From an uncultured Pelagibacteraceae bacterium (GTDB taxonomy: Bacteria; Pseudomonadota; Alphaproteobacteria; Pelagibacterales; Pelagibacteraceae), in NCBI GenBank assembly GCA_902534735.1, contig CACARD010000002.1, positions 62,001 to 126,000 on the forward strand: 64,000 nucleotides of DNA, in the 5' to 3' direction. Positions within the stretch are counted from its first letter, which is position 1. Every line of letters starts with the position of its first letter. The notes under the pieces are model-generated. The model was not told the DNA's origin. It saw nothing but the letters and a program-made list of their open reading frames with translations, and did not search any database. Shown piece by piece: positions 43,259-51,141 of this stretch. The position numbers and the translations under genes were made by a program.

Positions 43259-44002
43259 TTAAATGAAATCAATTATTAACTTAGCGCTACTAACAAGAAT
43301 TAAAGCGTAAATGATATTATAAAATAAATTTTCCTCAATTATTTTAAGTAATTTGTAACCTATAAAAATTCCAATAAGTGCTAGGGGAAAGAGAGTAACT
43401 GATTGATATAAAGTATCAAAATTCATCATAGATAAATAAACATACAGAGGAAGCTTAATTAGATTAACACAACTAAAAAAAATAATTCTTGTGCCAACAT
43501 AAATTTCTTTTTTCATTCTTAGTGGAAGCAAATAAAGACTTGTAGGAGTTCCTCCCGCATGAACACAAAAACTTGAAAAACCAGCAATGGATGAACAAAT
43601 AGCCCCTTTAAAAAAGTTTTTTTTTGCCGGTATAGTTTTTTCTTTTTTAAATAAAAAATAATGACCAGAAAATAAAAAACCCATTATTCCAACTATTAAC
43701 TTAAGCAAATCCTCAGAAAAATAAGTAAATGTAAATGAGCCAATTATTATTCCAATAGCTGCAAATGGAACTATTAATTTAAGTGTTCCAAAATCAAACT
43801 CTCTTCTAAATCTATAAACTGCAATAATGTCTGAAAAAATTAATATTGGTAAAATAATTGCAAGTGCTTGATTTAATGACATTACTACTGTCATTAATGG
43901 AACTGAAATTAATGATATTGATCCACCTAAACCTGATTTAGCAATTCCATATAATACGATAGCTGGAACAACGCTAACAAAGAATAATAAATTTATCTCC
44001 AT
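43259..44002 (-). CDS. TSUP/TauE-SafE family membrane transporter
   Basis: This 247-aa protein has about eight helices and the TSUP signature GIAKSGLGGSISLISVPLM at the N-terminus, with SIAGFSSFCVHAGGTPTSLYLL opening the second half. It is a distinct, shorter paralogue of the exporter at 24 kb. Family members export sulfite, sulfonates or other organic acids. It lies directly upstream of the TPP riboswitch, 20 bp from the aptamer, on the same strand. Confidence 0.82.
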   Translation of the reverse strand: MEINLLFFVSVVPAIVLYGIAKSGLGGSISLISVPLMTVVMSLNQALAIILPILIFSDIIAVYRFRREFDFGTLKLIVPFAAIGIIIGSFTFTYFSEDLLKLIVGIMGFLFSGHYFLFKKEKTIPAKKNFFKGAICSSIAGFSSFCVHAGGTPTSLYLLPLRMKKEIYVGTRIIFFSCVNLIKLPLYVYLSMMNFDTLYQSVTLFPLALIGIFIGYKLLKIIEENLFYNIIYALILVSSAKLIIDFI

Positions 44003-44008
44003 TATAAA

Positions 44009-44173
44009 TTAGAAATATAGTAATAAAGATAAAACCACTAATATTAAAACTAATATGATGACAGCTATGTAATTGAGTTTAATTTTAAATTTGCTTAATA
44101 AAAATTCATTAATTTTTTCCCAGAAAATAATAATTAAAATTAATAGTACTGCTGGAAGAATAAATTTAATCAT
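44009..44173 (-). CDS. 54-aa membrane protein with two helices
   Basis: The ORF track starts at 44233, but that part overlaps the coding region of another small gene in a different frame. The ATG at 44173 gives 54 aa: helix 1 (MIKFILPAVLLILIIIFW), a polar loop with KINEFLLSKFKIKLN, and helix 2 (YIAVIILVLILVVLSLLLYF). It sits 6 bp before the TSUP gene. Function unknown. Confidence 0.55.
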   Translation of the reverse strand: MIKFILPAVLLILIIIFWEKINEFLLSKFKIKLNYIAVIILVLILVVLSLLLYF

Positions 44174-44181
44174 AAATCTAT

Positions 44182-44349
44182 TTACATCAAAAAATACATC
44201 AATCCAAATATAACAAGTATAATTATTATCCAAATTGAAAAATTAGATATCAATTGTTTAATATTTGAGTTTGATCTGAGAAAATTAGGTAGAACTAATA
44301 TTAAGACTAATATTAAAAATATTGCAGGAATTATCTGATCAACAGTCAA
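44182..44349 (-). CDS. 55-aa membrane protein with TTG start, translationally linked to the ABC-2 permease gene
   Basis: A TTG one base after the ABC permease stop opens a 55-codon frame missed by the track. The product (LTVDQIIPAIFLILVLILVL, a short loop PNFLRSNSNIKQLISN, then IWIIIILVIFGLMYF) has two helices. This resembles the membrane head of small alphaproteobacterial proteins found next to aspartic-protease-like genes, but here the head stands alone. It has no ATG at its beginning, so the start is inferred from the frame and the spacing. Confidence 0.6.
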   Translation of the reverse strand: MTVDQIIPAIFLILVLILVLPNFLRSNSNIKQLISNFSIWIIIILVIFGLMYFLM

Positions 44350-44350
44350 A

Positions 44351-45118
44351 TTAATTTTTTATATTATAACCTTTTTTAAGTATAATTGAGACAAGAGTTA
44401 CACATACAATTAAAAATATAAACATTGTTGAAATACTTATCCAAATATCAAAATCAGAAACTCCATAAAATGCAAACCTCAGCCCATTAATTAAATATAC
44501 TACAGGATTAAAATAAGTGACTGTTTGCCAGAAACTTGGAAGCATATCTAGCGAATACAAACTTCCACCTAAGAATACCATTGGTGTTATGACAATTGTT
44601 GGTATTATAGACATTTGCTCGAAATTTTTACTAAGAAGTCCAATTAAAAACCCAAATAAAGCAAAAGTAAAAGCAACTAGAATTAATAAGAAAATCATTA
44701 GTAAAGGAAACTTTACATTTACTTCTGCAAAGAAAAGTGAAGTGCAGAAAATTACTGCAGCAACAATTAAGGTTTTAGTTGCACCTGCACCAACATAAGC
44801 AATTACAATTTCTACAGTAGAAATTGGAGCTGCTAAAATTTCATAAATTGTTCCATTAAATTTAGGAAAAAAAATTCCAAAAGAAGTATTACTGATAGAT
44901 TGCGTTAATAATGTTAACATCAATAATCCTGGAACTATATAAGAGCCATAACTAATGCCATCAATTTTTTGTACATAATCCCCGATTACCGAGCCGAATA
45001 CTATAAAGTATAGTGAAGTAGATAAAACTGGAGAAAGAAGAGATTGTATTAATGTTCTTCTAAATCTATCCATTTCATGAAAATAAATTGCTCTTAATGC
45101 GTAAAAATTAATCCTCAT
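44351..45118 (-). CDS. ABC-2 type transporter permease
   Basis: This 255-aa protein has six helices and the ABC-2 permease pattern: RFRRTLIQSLLSPVLSTSLYFIVFG, GSYIVPGLLMLTLLTQSISNTSF and the late VYLINGLRFAFYGVSD. It pairs with the ATPase encoded just upstream, whose 3-prime end overlaps its start by 11 bp. Together they resemble YadG/YadH- and NodIJ-like exporters. The exported molecule is unknown. Confidence 0.9.
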   Translation of the reverse strand: MRINFYALRAIYFHEMDRFRRTLIQSLLSPVLSTSLYFIVFGSVIGDYVQKIDGISYGSYIVPGLLMLTLLTQSISNTSFGIFFPKFNGTIYEILAAPISTVEIVIAYVGAGATKTLIVAAVIFCTSLFFAEVNVKFPLLMIFLLILVAFTFALFGFLIGLLSKNFEQMSIIPTIVITPMVFLGGSLYSLDMLPSFWQTVTYFNPVVYLINGLRFAFYGVSDFDIWISISTMFIFLIVCVTLVSIILKKGYNIKN

Positions 45119-46043
45119 TATTTTCCTTTACCAATGTCACAAAAATCTTTTCAAGATTATTTTGCTCTGTTTTTAAGTCTCTCATCCTCAAACCTGCATT
45201 TTTTAAATCTTGAAGCATCTTTGTAATACCTGTTCTTTCAGCATGTAAGTTATAGTTGTAAATTAATGAATAATTATCATTAGAGATTGATAGATTATAT
45301 TCATCAAGTTCTGATGGAATTTTTTCAACTTTATCCTGCAACTCAATAGTTAATTTTTTATGACCCATCTTTTTTAATAAATCTATTTTATTATCAACAA
45401 CAATGATTTCTCCTTGATTAATTACAGCAACTCGGTCTGCGATTGCCTCTGCTTCTTCAATATAGTGTGTTGTTAAAATTATAGTTACTCCAGTTTTCCT
45501 TAATCCCTCTACAACTTTCCACATATCTTTTCTCAATTCTACATCTACGCCTGCCGTTGGTTCATCAAGAAATAATATCGAAGGTTCATGAGATAATGCT
45601 TTTGCTATCATTACACGTCTTTTCATTCCCCCTGAAAGCTGATTTAATCTTAAATCTTTTTTATCCCATAAACTAAAATCTTTTAGAACTTTTTCTATAT
45701 GTTGGGGGTTTGGCTTTTTTCCATATAAGCCTCTTGAATATGAAACATTGTTAAAAACTGTTTCAAATTGTTCTAGTGAAATTTCTTGGGGGACCAGTCC
45801 TATTCTTGATCTTGTTTCTCTATAATCTTTTATAATATCAAAACCATCTACTGTAATTACTCCAGAAGTTGGTTTAACTATACCACATACAATACTTATC
45901 AGTGTAGTTTTGCCAGCTCCATTTGGTCCAAGCATAGCAATAATTTCACCTTGCTTTATATTTAGATTAACAGTTTTTAAAGCGTTAAATCCATTATCGT
46001 ATACCTTTGAAAGGCCATCAATTGTTATTAAATCTTTAGTCAT
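45108..46043 (-). CDS. ABC transporter ATP-binding protein (ABC-2 exporter)
   Basis: This 311-aa ATPase has Walker A LGPNGAGKTTLISI, the Q-loop LVPQEISLEQFETV, signature LSGGMKRRVMIAKAL, Walker B ILFLDEPTAGVDVELR and H-loop LTTHYIEEAEAIADR. A C-terminal domain of about 70 residues follows. This is the CcmA/YadG class (COG1131). It is co-transcribed with the permease gene. Substrate unknown. Confidence 0.92.
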   Translation of the reverse strand: MTKDLITIDGLSKVYDNGFNALKTVNLNIKQGEIIAMLGPNGAGKTTLISIVCGIVKPTSGVITVDGFDIIKDYRETRSRIGLVPQEISLEQFETVFNNVSYSRGLYGKKPNPQHIEKVLKDFSLWDKKDLRLNQLSGGMKRRVMIAKALSHEPSILFLDEPTAGVDVELRKDMWKVVEGLRKTGVTIILTTHYIEEAEAIADRVAVINQGEIIVVDNKIDLLKKMGHKKLTIELQDKVEKIPSELDEYNLSISNDNYSLIYNYNLHAERTGITKMLQDLKNAGLRMRDLKTEQNNLEKIFVTLVKENNED

Positions 46044-46076
46044 TATCTGAGGTCTTAATTTGATATAGAGATGTTT

Positions 46077-46520
46077 TTAGTGACAAGCAATATTATATTT
46101 TTTTAATCTCCAATAATTGTATGGCCATGGAGTTAAAAATCCAACTAAAAGCATTATTGGTACTACCCACCAATTTAAAATAGCTCCACCTGTTAAAATT
46201 ACATCTGTGAGGTTCATGGCTATTTCCATACTGACCATTGATATAAAGCTCATACCAAGCGCAGTCTTTAATGCTTTGGAAAAATCAAGTTTTTGTCTTA
46301 GTAAAATTATAGTTTCTAAAATAATACTTGTAATCAAACCATTTATAATTGCTAAAGTCATGATGGCTAAAACAGGCCAGGGAATTCCTGTTATCTGAAA
46401 ATACAATATAGTTCCAAAGTCACCAATTGCACAGCCTAGTAAACACCAAGCAGTATTTTTTGCGCTTCTTTTCCAAGTATGCTTGCATGACCAATTAAAA
46501 TTAATTGCTTCTGAACTCAT
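46077..46520 (-). CDS. DUF4396 membrane protein
   Basis: This 147-aa protein has four helices and the DUF4396 pattern: WKRSAKNTAWCLLGCAIGDFGTILYFQ at the front, SMEIAMNLTDVILTGG in the middle, and a His-bearing C-terminus (KKYNIACH). Conserved cysteines and acidic residues in the helices suggest metal handling, but nothing is established. It overlaps the cytochrome c gene by ATGA, so it is probably co-expressed with two cytochromes. Confidence 0.78.
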   Translation of the reverse strand: MSSEAINFNWSCKHTWKRSAKNTAWCLLGCAIGDFGTILYFQITGIPWPVLAIMTLAIINGLITSIILETIILLRQKLDFSKALKTALGMSFISMVSMEIAMNLTDVILTGGAILNWWVVPIMLLVGFLTPWPYNYWRLKKYNIACH

Positions 46521-46945
46521 TGTTTGCTCATTTCTAAATGATATTCATAAATATCATCTTTCCAATAAGATTTAATGTACGAAAGAATGTTATCAATACC
46601 TTCATCACTTATTTTATCACCAAAACCCATCATCTTGCCTTCATAATTTTTTATCAATTTAGCAAATCCATACTTTATCATTCTATGTAGTAACTCATCT
46701 GTATGATGCCAAGTATGACCAGTTCCATTTAAAGGGGGTGCTTTTCTATGCCCATCTTCATCTAAACCTTGCCAATTTGTAGCTCCAGCTAAATTTGCTT
46801 GGTGACAAGAAACACAATATTGATTGTATAATATCTTGCCATTTTTAATTGCTTCTAATGAATCTCTTGTTATGGGGTAGTGCGAATGAGAGAAAGCAGT
46901 ATCTGCGTAAAATAAAACAATAAGAATAAAAAAATACTTTTTCAT
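46517..46945 (-). CDS. Class I c-type cytochrome
   Basis: This 142-aa periplasmic protein has a signal peptide (MKKYFFILIVLFYADTAFS) and one heme site YCVSCHQANLAG. The probable distal methionine lies in GKMMGFGDKISDEGIDNILSYI. It would carry electrons in the periplasm. It overlaps the upstream cytochrome c-prime-like gene by one base and the downstream DUF4396 gene by four bases. Confidence 0.88.
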   Translation of the reverse strand: MKKYFFILIVLFYADTAFSHSHYPITRDSLEAIKNGKILYNQYCVSCHQANLAGATNWQGLDEDGHRKAPPLNGTGHTWHHTDELLHRMIKYGFAKLIKNYEGKMMGFGDKISDEGIDNILSYIKSYWKDDIYEYHLEMSKQ

Positions 46946-47409
46946 TAGTGTGGAGCCCTATATCTGCTATGACAAGCTTTACAGCTCGACCACATATATT
47001 GTTTCAAAGCTGCTCTAAAATCATCTTGGTCTTCTATAATTGAGGCTAGTTTTATCATTTGATCAGATGATTTTTTCATTAGAGCATTAAATTCATCTTT
47101 TTCTTCCCAAATAATTGGTAAAGCCTCTGTTCCATGTCCCTCTTTTGTATTTTCTGGAAATAAATTTAGTAATTCTAAATAATTATCACTCATCCTAATC
47201 ATTAGTTTTTTTGAGTCCTCAATTTCAACTTCGTTAAGCAAAATACTAATTCTTTTTGCTAGTTTATAATTTTGACTGAATAAAGATTTTCTTTTCTTTA
47301 TAATGTCTTTTGCACTTTCTTCTGATAAAACATTAGAGTTAAATGAAAAAGAAAGTGCTACAATAAACATTATTTTGAAAATATTATTTATTTTTATAAA
47401 ATAGCTCAT
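46945..47409 (-). CDS. Cytochrome c-prime-like (class II) heme protein
   Basis: The track start at 47466 is less likely than the ATG at 47409, which begins a signal peptide (MSYFIKINNIFKIMFIVALSFSF). The mature protein is a four-helix bundle with the heme motif CKACHSRYRAPH at the extreme C-terminus, the class II arrangement. Proteins of this type bind NO or transfer electrons. The ATG overlaps the start codon of the divergent cytochrome b561 gene within CATG. Confidence 0.82.
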   Translation of the reverse strand: MSYFIKINNIFKIMFIVALSFSFNSNVLSEESAKDIIKKRKSLFSQNYKLAKRISILLNEVEIEDSKKLMIRMSDNYLELLNLFPENTKEGHGTEALPIIWEEKDEFNALMKKSSDQMIKLASIIEDQDDFRAALKQYMWSSCKACHSRYRAPH

Positions 47410-47935
47410 GTCGAATAGTATAGCATTACAATATAGTTGGTTAGCTAAATTTTTCCATTGGTTCACTTTGCTCCTTCTAATTGCTCAGATACCAATGGGG
47501 TTTATTTTAGTCAGATTGGATTTTTCGGATTTAAGAATAACTATAGAAAATGTGCACGTAATTGTTGGAATATCTATATTTTACATAACTTTATTTAGGT
47601 TAATTTATAAATTTTTTAGCAAGTCCCCAAAACTAATGCCTGAGGCATTCTTTGGACAAAACTTGATTGCGAAATTGAATCATTTCGCTCTTTATGTCGC
47701 ACTTTTAACAATAACAACATCAGGAATTTTAAAAAAGCTATTTAATGGTGAAAAACTAAATTTTTTTATTTTTAAATTAAGGATTGAAGATAACTTTGAT
47801 TTAGCAGATCAATTTTATAATGTTCACGTTATTTCAAATTATACATTAATAGTTTTAATCTCATTGCATATTTTTGCAGTTTTGTTTCATCAAATATTTT
47901 TGAAAGAAAACATCTTGAAAAGAATGACCAGATAA
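47408..47935 (+). CDS. Cytochrome b561-type membrane protein
   Basis: This 175-aa protein has four helices carrying the heme-binding histidines typical of bacterial cytochrome b561: KFFHWFTLLLL (helix 1), VHVIVGISIF (helix 2), NHFALYVALLT (helix 3) and LHIFAVLFHQIFL (helix 4). It would exchange electrons between quinol and a periplasmic cytochrome. It is divergent from two c-type cytochrome genes and followed after 13 bp by a secreted thioredoxin-like gene. Confidence 0.88.
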   Translation: MSNSIALQYSWLAKFFHWFTLLLLIAQIPMGFILVRLDFSDLRITIENVHVIVGISIFYITLFRLIYKFFSKSPKLMPEAFFGQNLIAKLNHFALYVALLTITTSGILKKLFNGEKLNFFIFKLRIEDNFDLADQFYNVHVISNYTLIVLISLHIFAVLFHQIFLKENILKRMTR

Positions 47936-47948
47936 TTAAATAGAGCTC

Positions 47949-48323
47949 ATGAAAAAATATTTTGTCTTTTTTATTTTATTCTTGATACCAAATATCTCAT
48001 TTGGTTTTGAAAAAACCACAAACTTTGATCTGAAAAAATTATTTGAAATTCAAAAATCTGGTAAAACAATTGTTATTAATTCTTGGAATGAATATTGTTC
48101 AACTTGCGCAGCACAAACAAAAGTTTTCGATCAAGCAATGAAAGACTTTAAGGATGTAGAATTTTTATTCTATGAGCAAACAGAACATGAAGATATTGCT
48201 AAAGCTTTAGGTGTAAATTATTGGACTACAATAGTAGTTTTTAAAGGTGAAAGTGAAGTAGCAAGAGAAATTGGTTTAACTGACAAAGACCAAATATATA
48301 ATTTAATAAACAAAGGGATATAA
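47949..48323 (+). CDS. Periplasmic thioredoxin-like protein
   Basis: This 124-aa protein has a signal peptide (MKKYFVFFILFLIPNISFG) and a thioredoxin fold with the unusual active site EYCSTCAAQTK (CxxC near residues 53-56). The cis-proline position appears to be replaced by Thr (NYWTTIVVF). It may keep cytochrome heme-site cysteines or other periplasmic thiols reduced, fitting its place beside cytochrome genes. Confidence 0.82.
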   Translation: MKKYFVFFILFLIPNISFGFEKTTNFDLKKLFEIQKSGKTIVINSWNEYCSTCAAQTKVFDQAMKDFKDVEFLFYEQTEHEDIAKALGVNYWTTIVVFKGESEVAREIGLTDKDQIYNLINKGI

Positions 48324-48378
48324 TTCCTTTTTACCTCCCCTTTCGAGGAGGTGAATTCAACAAAAAAGAGAGAAATAA

Positions 48379-48486
48379 ATGAATGTTAAATTCAGGAATA
48401 ATTTTTTAAATTATGACTGCTATATAGAATTAATTTTTTTTTTGTCAATTTATGAAAAAGCAAGAAAAATTAGGGATTTTAATTAA
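48379..48486 (+). CDS. Possible 35-aa ORF between the thioredoxin-like gene and ald
   Basis: An ATG at 48379 preceded by AGAGAG opens a 35-codon frame (MNVKFRNNFLNYDCYIELIF...). It overlaps the convergent ald stop. The upstream bases include GAGGAGGTGA inside a small hairpin (ACCTCC/GGAGGT, 48331-48350). The protein has a mixed basic and hydrophobic composition and no known family. It may be a chance frame. Confidence 0.25.
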   Translation: MNVKFRNNFLNYDCYIELIFFLSIYEKARKIRDFN

Positions 48487-49597
48487 GCAATGCCTTTTGA
48501 GCTGGTAAATAATCATGACCAAATACATCAGCAACAGCTTTATGAGTAACACCTCCTTTAAATACATTTAATCCTGCTTGAAAATTTTGATCATCATTTA
48601 AAGCTTTTAAGTACCCATCTTTTGCTAGTTTAGATAAAAAAGGAAGAGTTGCTTTATTCAATGCAATTGTTGATGTTCTAGGAACACCACCGGGCATATT
48701 TGCAACACAATAATGAATTATATCATCTATTATAAAAGTTGGTTCTGCAAAAGTAGTCGGTTTACTGGTTTCAACACATCCTCCTTGATCAATTGCAACA
48801 TCTACAATTACTGATCCCCTTTTCATTTTTTTTAACATATTCTTTGTAACTAATTTTGGTGCCTCAGCACCTGGTATCAAAACTCCACCTACTAACAAAT
48901 CACATTCAGAAATTAATTTTTCTAAATCAGTTTTGTCGCTTAAGTTGGGAATTATTTTGTCTCCAAATATTTGGGAAAGTTCGTTTAATCTTTTTTCAGA
49001 TTTATCTACAATATTAACCTTGGCTTTCATGCCTGTTGCAATTATAGCAGCATTTTCTCCTACTACTCCACCTCCAAGTATAACTACATTTCCAGGCTCT
49101 ACACCAGGAGCTCCTCCTAACAAAAGACCACGGCCTTTTTGATTTTTTTCTAAACAATGTGCACCTGCTTGAACTGACATTCTTCCTGCTACTGCACTCA
49201 TTGGTGCTAGCAAAGGAAGTCTTCCGTTGTTATCTGTGACTGTTTCATAAGCGATGCATATTGATTTGCTGTCTATTAAGCCTTGTGTCAGTTCCTTAGC
49301 TGCAGCAAGATGAAGATATGTGAAGACAACTTGATTTTCTCTTATCATTTTTACTTCACTAGATTGTGGCTCTTTAACTTTAACGATGATGTCAGAGTCG
49401 TTAAATATATCTTCAGCTGTATTAACTATTTTTGCTCCGCTTGATACGTAATGATCGTTTTCAAATCCTGCTTCAAAACCTCCATTATTTTCAATTAAAA
49501 CTTCATGGCCATTAGAGGTTAATGCCTTTACACTTTCGGGAGTGAGTCCAATTCTATTTTCTTGAGGCTTTATTTCTTTTGGAACCCCGATTTTCAT
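48479..49597 (-). CDS. ald: Alanine dehydrogenase
   Basis: This 372-aa NAD-dependent enzyme begins MKIGVPKEIKPQENRIGLTP, the Ald start. It has VKVKEPQ, FTYLHLAAAKELTQGL (catalytic His near 96) and the Rossmann motif NVVILGGGVVGENAA near residue 170, then DIIHYCVANMPGGVPRTST. It deaminates alanine to pyruvate plus ammonium. Next to the omega-aminotransferase and tauABC, its likely role is to recycle the pyruvate used as amino acceptor in taurine transamination. Confidence 0.95.
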   Translation of the reverse strand: MKIGVPKEIKPQENRIGLTPESVKALTSNGHEVLIENNGGFEAGFENDHYVSSGAKIVNTAEDIFNDSDIIVKVKEPQSSEVKMIRENQVVFTYLHLAAAKELTQGLIDSKSICIAYETVTDNNGRLPLLAPMSAVAGRMSVQAGAHCLEKNQKGRGLLLGGAPGVEPGNVVILGGGVVGENAAIIATGMKAKVNIVDKSEKRLNELSQIFGDKIIPNLSDKTDLEKLISECDLLVGGVLIPGAEAPKLVTKNMLKKMKRGSVIVDVAIDQGGCVETSKPTTFAEPTFIIDDIIHYCVANMPGGVPRTSTIALNKATLPFLSKLAKDGYLKALNDDQNFQAGLNVFKGGVTHKAVADVFGHDYLPAQKALLN

Positions 49598-49606
49598 AGA
49601 ATTAAA

Positions 49607-50950
49607 TTAATTTTTTTTGCTTTTTGAATAGTTGGTAATACCAGTTCTTAGTTTCTCTATTATTTCATCAATATGTTTTTTTTCACAGATAAACATTGGA
49701 GCAATAATTAAACAATCTCCAGTCGCTTTAAAGTTAACTCCTGCATCATAACAGTGTTTGAAACATGTAAATCCTGCTGCGCCAGGTTTTTTATGCATTT
49801 TAATATCAATACCACCCATCATTCCATAACCTCTTATGTTATCAACAACATCAATATCTTTTAAAGACATTAAACCTTCTTGGAAATATGGAGATAAATT
49901 TTTTGCTCTATTAAAGATATCATCTTTTTCAAAAATATCTTGAACCGCTAAGCCTGCAGCTACTGAGACAGGAATTCCAGAGTAAGTGTAACCATGAAAT
50001 AATTCTATTGTTCCTTTTGGAGATCCATCCATAACTGTGTCATAAATTTCTTCTTTACACGCAACTGCACCTAAAGGACTTATTCCATTTGTTGTAGCTT
50101 TAGCCATTGTTATAATATCAGGTGTAACTCCGTATTCTTGAGATGCAAAAGGCGAACCAGTTCTTCCCCAACCTGTAATAACTTCGTCAAAAACTAATAA
50201 AATACCATGCTTATCGCAAATTTCTCTTAGTCTTTGTAAATATCCTTTTGGTGGAACTAAAGTTCCTGTTGATCCAGCAATTGGTTCAACAATGCAAGCT
50301 GCAATATTTTCTGAACCAAAATTTGTACAAATTCTCTCAAGATCTTCTGCCATCTCTGCGCCAGTTTCAGGTTGACCTGAAACAAATTTATGCTCTGGTA
50401 AATGTGTATGTCTCATGTGAAGAACACCTGGCATCAAAACATTGGCAAATGTTTTCACGTTGTTAATCATTCCGCCAACAGAAGTAGCTCCAATATTCAT
50501 TCCATGATAGCCTCTTTCTCTTCCAACAAACCTAAATCTATGTCCTTCACCTCTTGCTTTATGATATGCAACTGCAATTTTAATTGCTGTTTCAACAGCG
50601 GTAGATCCACAAATTGTATAAAAAATTCTATTTAAATTTCCTGGTGTATGTTTAGAAATTTTTGTTGCAAGTTCAAATGAACCACCAAAACCTTGTTGAA
50701 ATGGTTGAGCATAATCTAATTTTTTTAACTGATTTGTAATTGCATTAATTATTTCTTCTCTTCCGTGTCCTAATGGATTGCAAAATAATCCTGAGCTTGC
50801 ATCTATCTGAGTTTGGCCTTGATGATTTTTTAAATAAACACCTTTTGCTTCTACAATTAATCTTGGAGACTCTTTAAAATCTCTATTAGATGTAAATGGC
50901 ATCCAATGTTCATTTAAAGAATTTGGTATTTGAGGTTTTTCTGAACTCAT
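49607..50950 (-). CDS. tpa: Class III omega-amino-acid:pyruvate aminotransferase (probable taurine:pyruvate aminotransferase)
   Basis: The ATG at 50950 (MSSEKPQIPNSLNEHWMPF) is chosen over the one six codons upstream, because GGAA precedes it. The 447-aa PLP enzyme resembles beta-alanine:pyruvate aminotransferases: HWMPFTSNRDFK, GRERGYHGMNIGATSVGGM, VFDEVITGWGRTGSPFA, and the PLP lysine in IITMAKATTNG. The phosphate-loop motif usually SGSEA reads CGSTA here. Location between ald and tauABC makes taurine the likely amino donor, giving sulfoacetaldehyde for Xsc. Beta-alanine or GABA are alternatives. Confidence 0.82.
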   Translation of the reverse strand: MSSEKPQIPNSLNEHWMPFTSNRDFKESPRLIVEAKGVYLKNHQGQTQIDASSGLFCNPLGHGREEIINAITNQLKKLDYAQPFQQGFGGSFELATKISKHTPGNLNRIFYTICGSTAVETAIKIAVAYHKARGEGHRFRFVGRERGYHGMNIGATSVGGMINNVKTFANVLMPGVLHMRHTHLPEHKFVSGQPETGAEMAEDLERICTNFGSENIAACIVEPIAGSTGTLVPPKGYLQRLREICDKHGILLVFDEVITGWGRTGSPFASQEYGVTPDIITMAKATTNGISPLGAVACKEEIYDTVMDGSPKGTIELFHGYTYSGIPVSVAAGLAVQDIFEKDDIFNRAKNLSPYFQEGLMSLKDIDVVDNIRGYGMMGGIDIKMHKKPGAAGFTCFKHCYDAGVNFKATGDCLIIAPMFICEKKHIDEIIEKLRTGITNYSKSKKN

Positions 50951-51000
50951 AATTATGTTCCGATTCATAGACTAATTATATAAATTAACCAGTAAATTTT

Positions 51001-51052
51001 AGTCATACTTGCTATGTTAAATGACCGCAACTATAGGTTGTAAGTTATGACT
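51001..51052. promoter_or_regulatory. Dyad symmetry in the tpa-tauA divergent promoter region
   Basis: AGTCATA (51001-51007) and TATGACT (51046-51052) form perfect 7-bp arms 38 bp apart. A nested CAAC-TATAG-GTTG lies between them. This sits in the 191-bp gap between the divergent tpa and tauA start codons, a place where a taurine-responsive regulator could act on both. No tauR-type gene is present in the window. Confidence 0.35.
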
Positions 51053-51141
51053 TTTGAAGCCTGTGTAATTTATTCATCATTTACTTAAAAGAAAATTTAA
51101 ACTTAAATATCGATAATTAAATTTAATTAACAGGAGATGAA

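Noticed and set aside
44009-44233. The 74-aa ORF as given in the track.
   Set aside because: Its first 20 residues overlap, in another frame, a better small membrane ORF; the internal ATG at 44173 is preferred.
48331-48350. ACCTCC/GGAGGT hairpin considered as a terminator for the thioredoxin-like gene.
   Set aside because: No T run follows on either strand, so intrinsic termination is unsupported.
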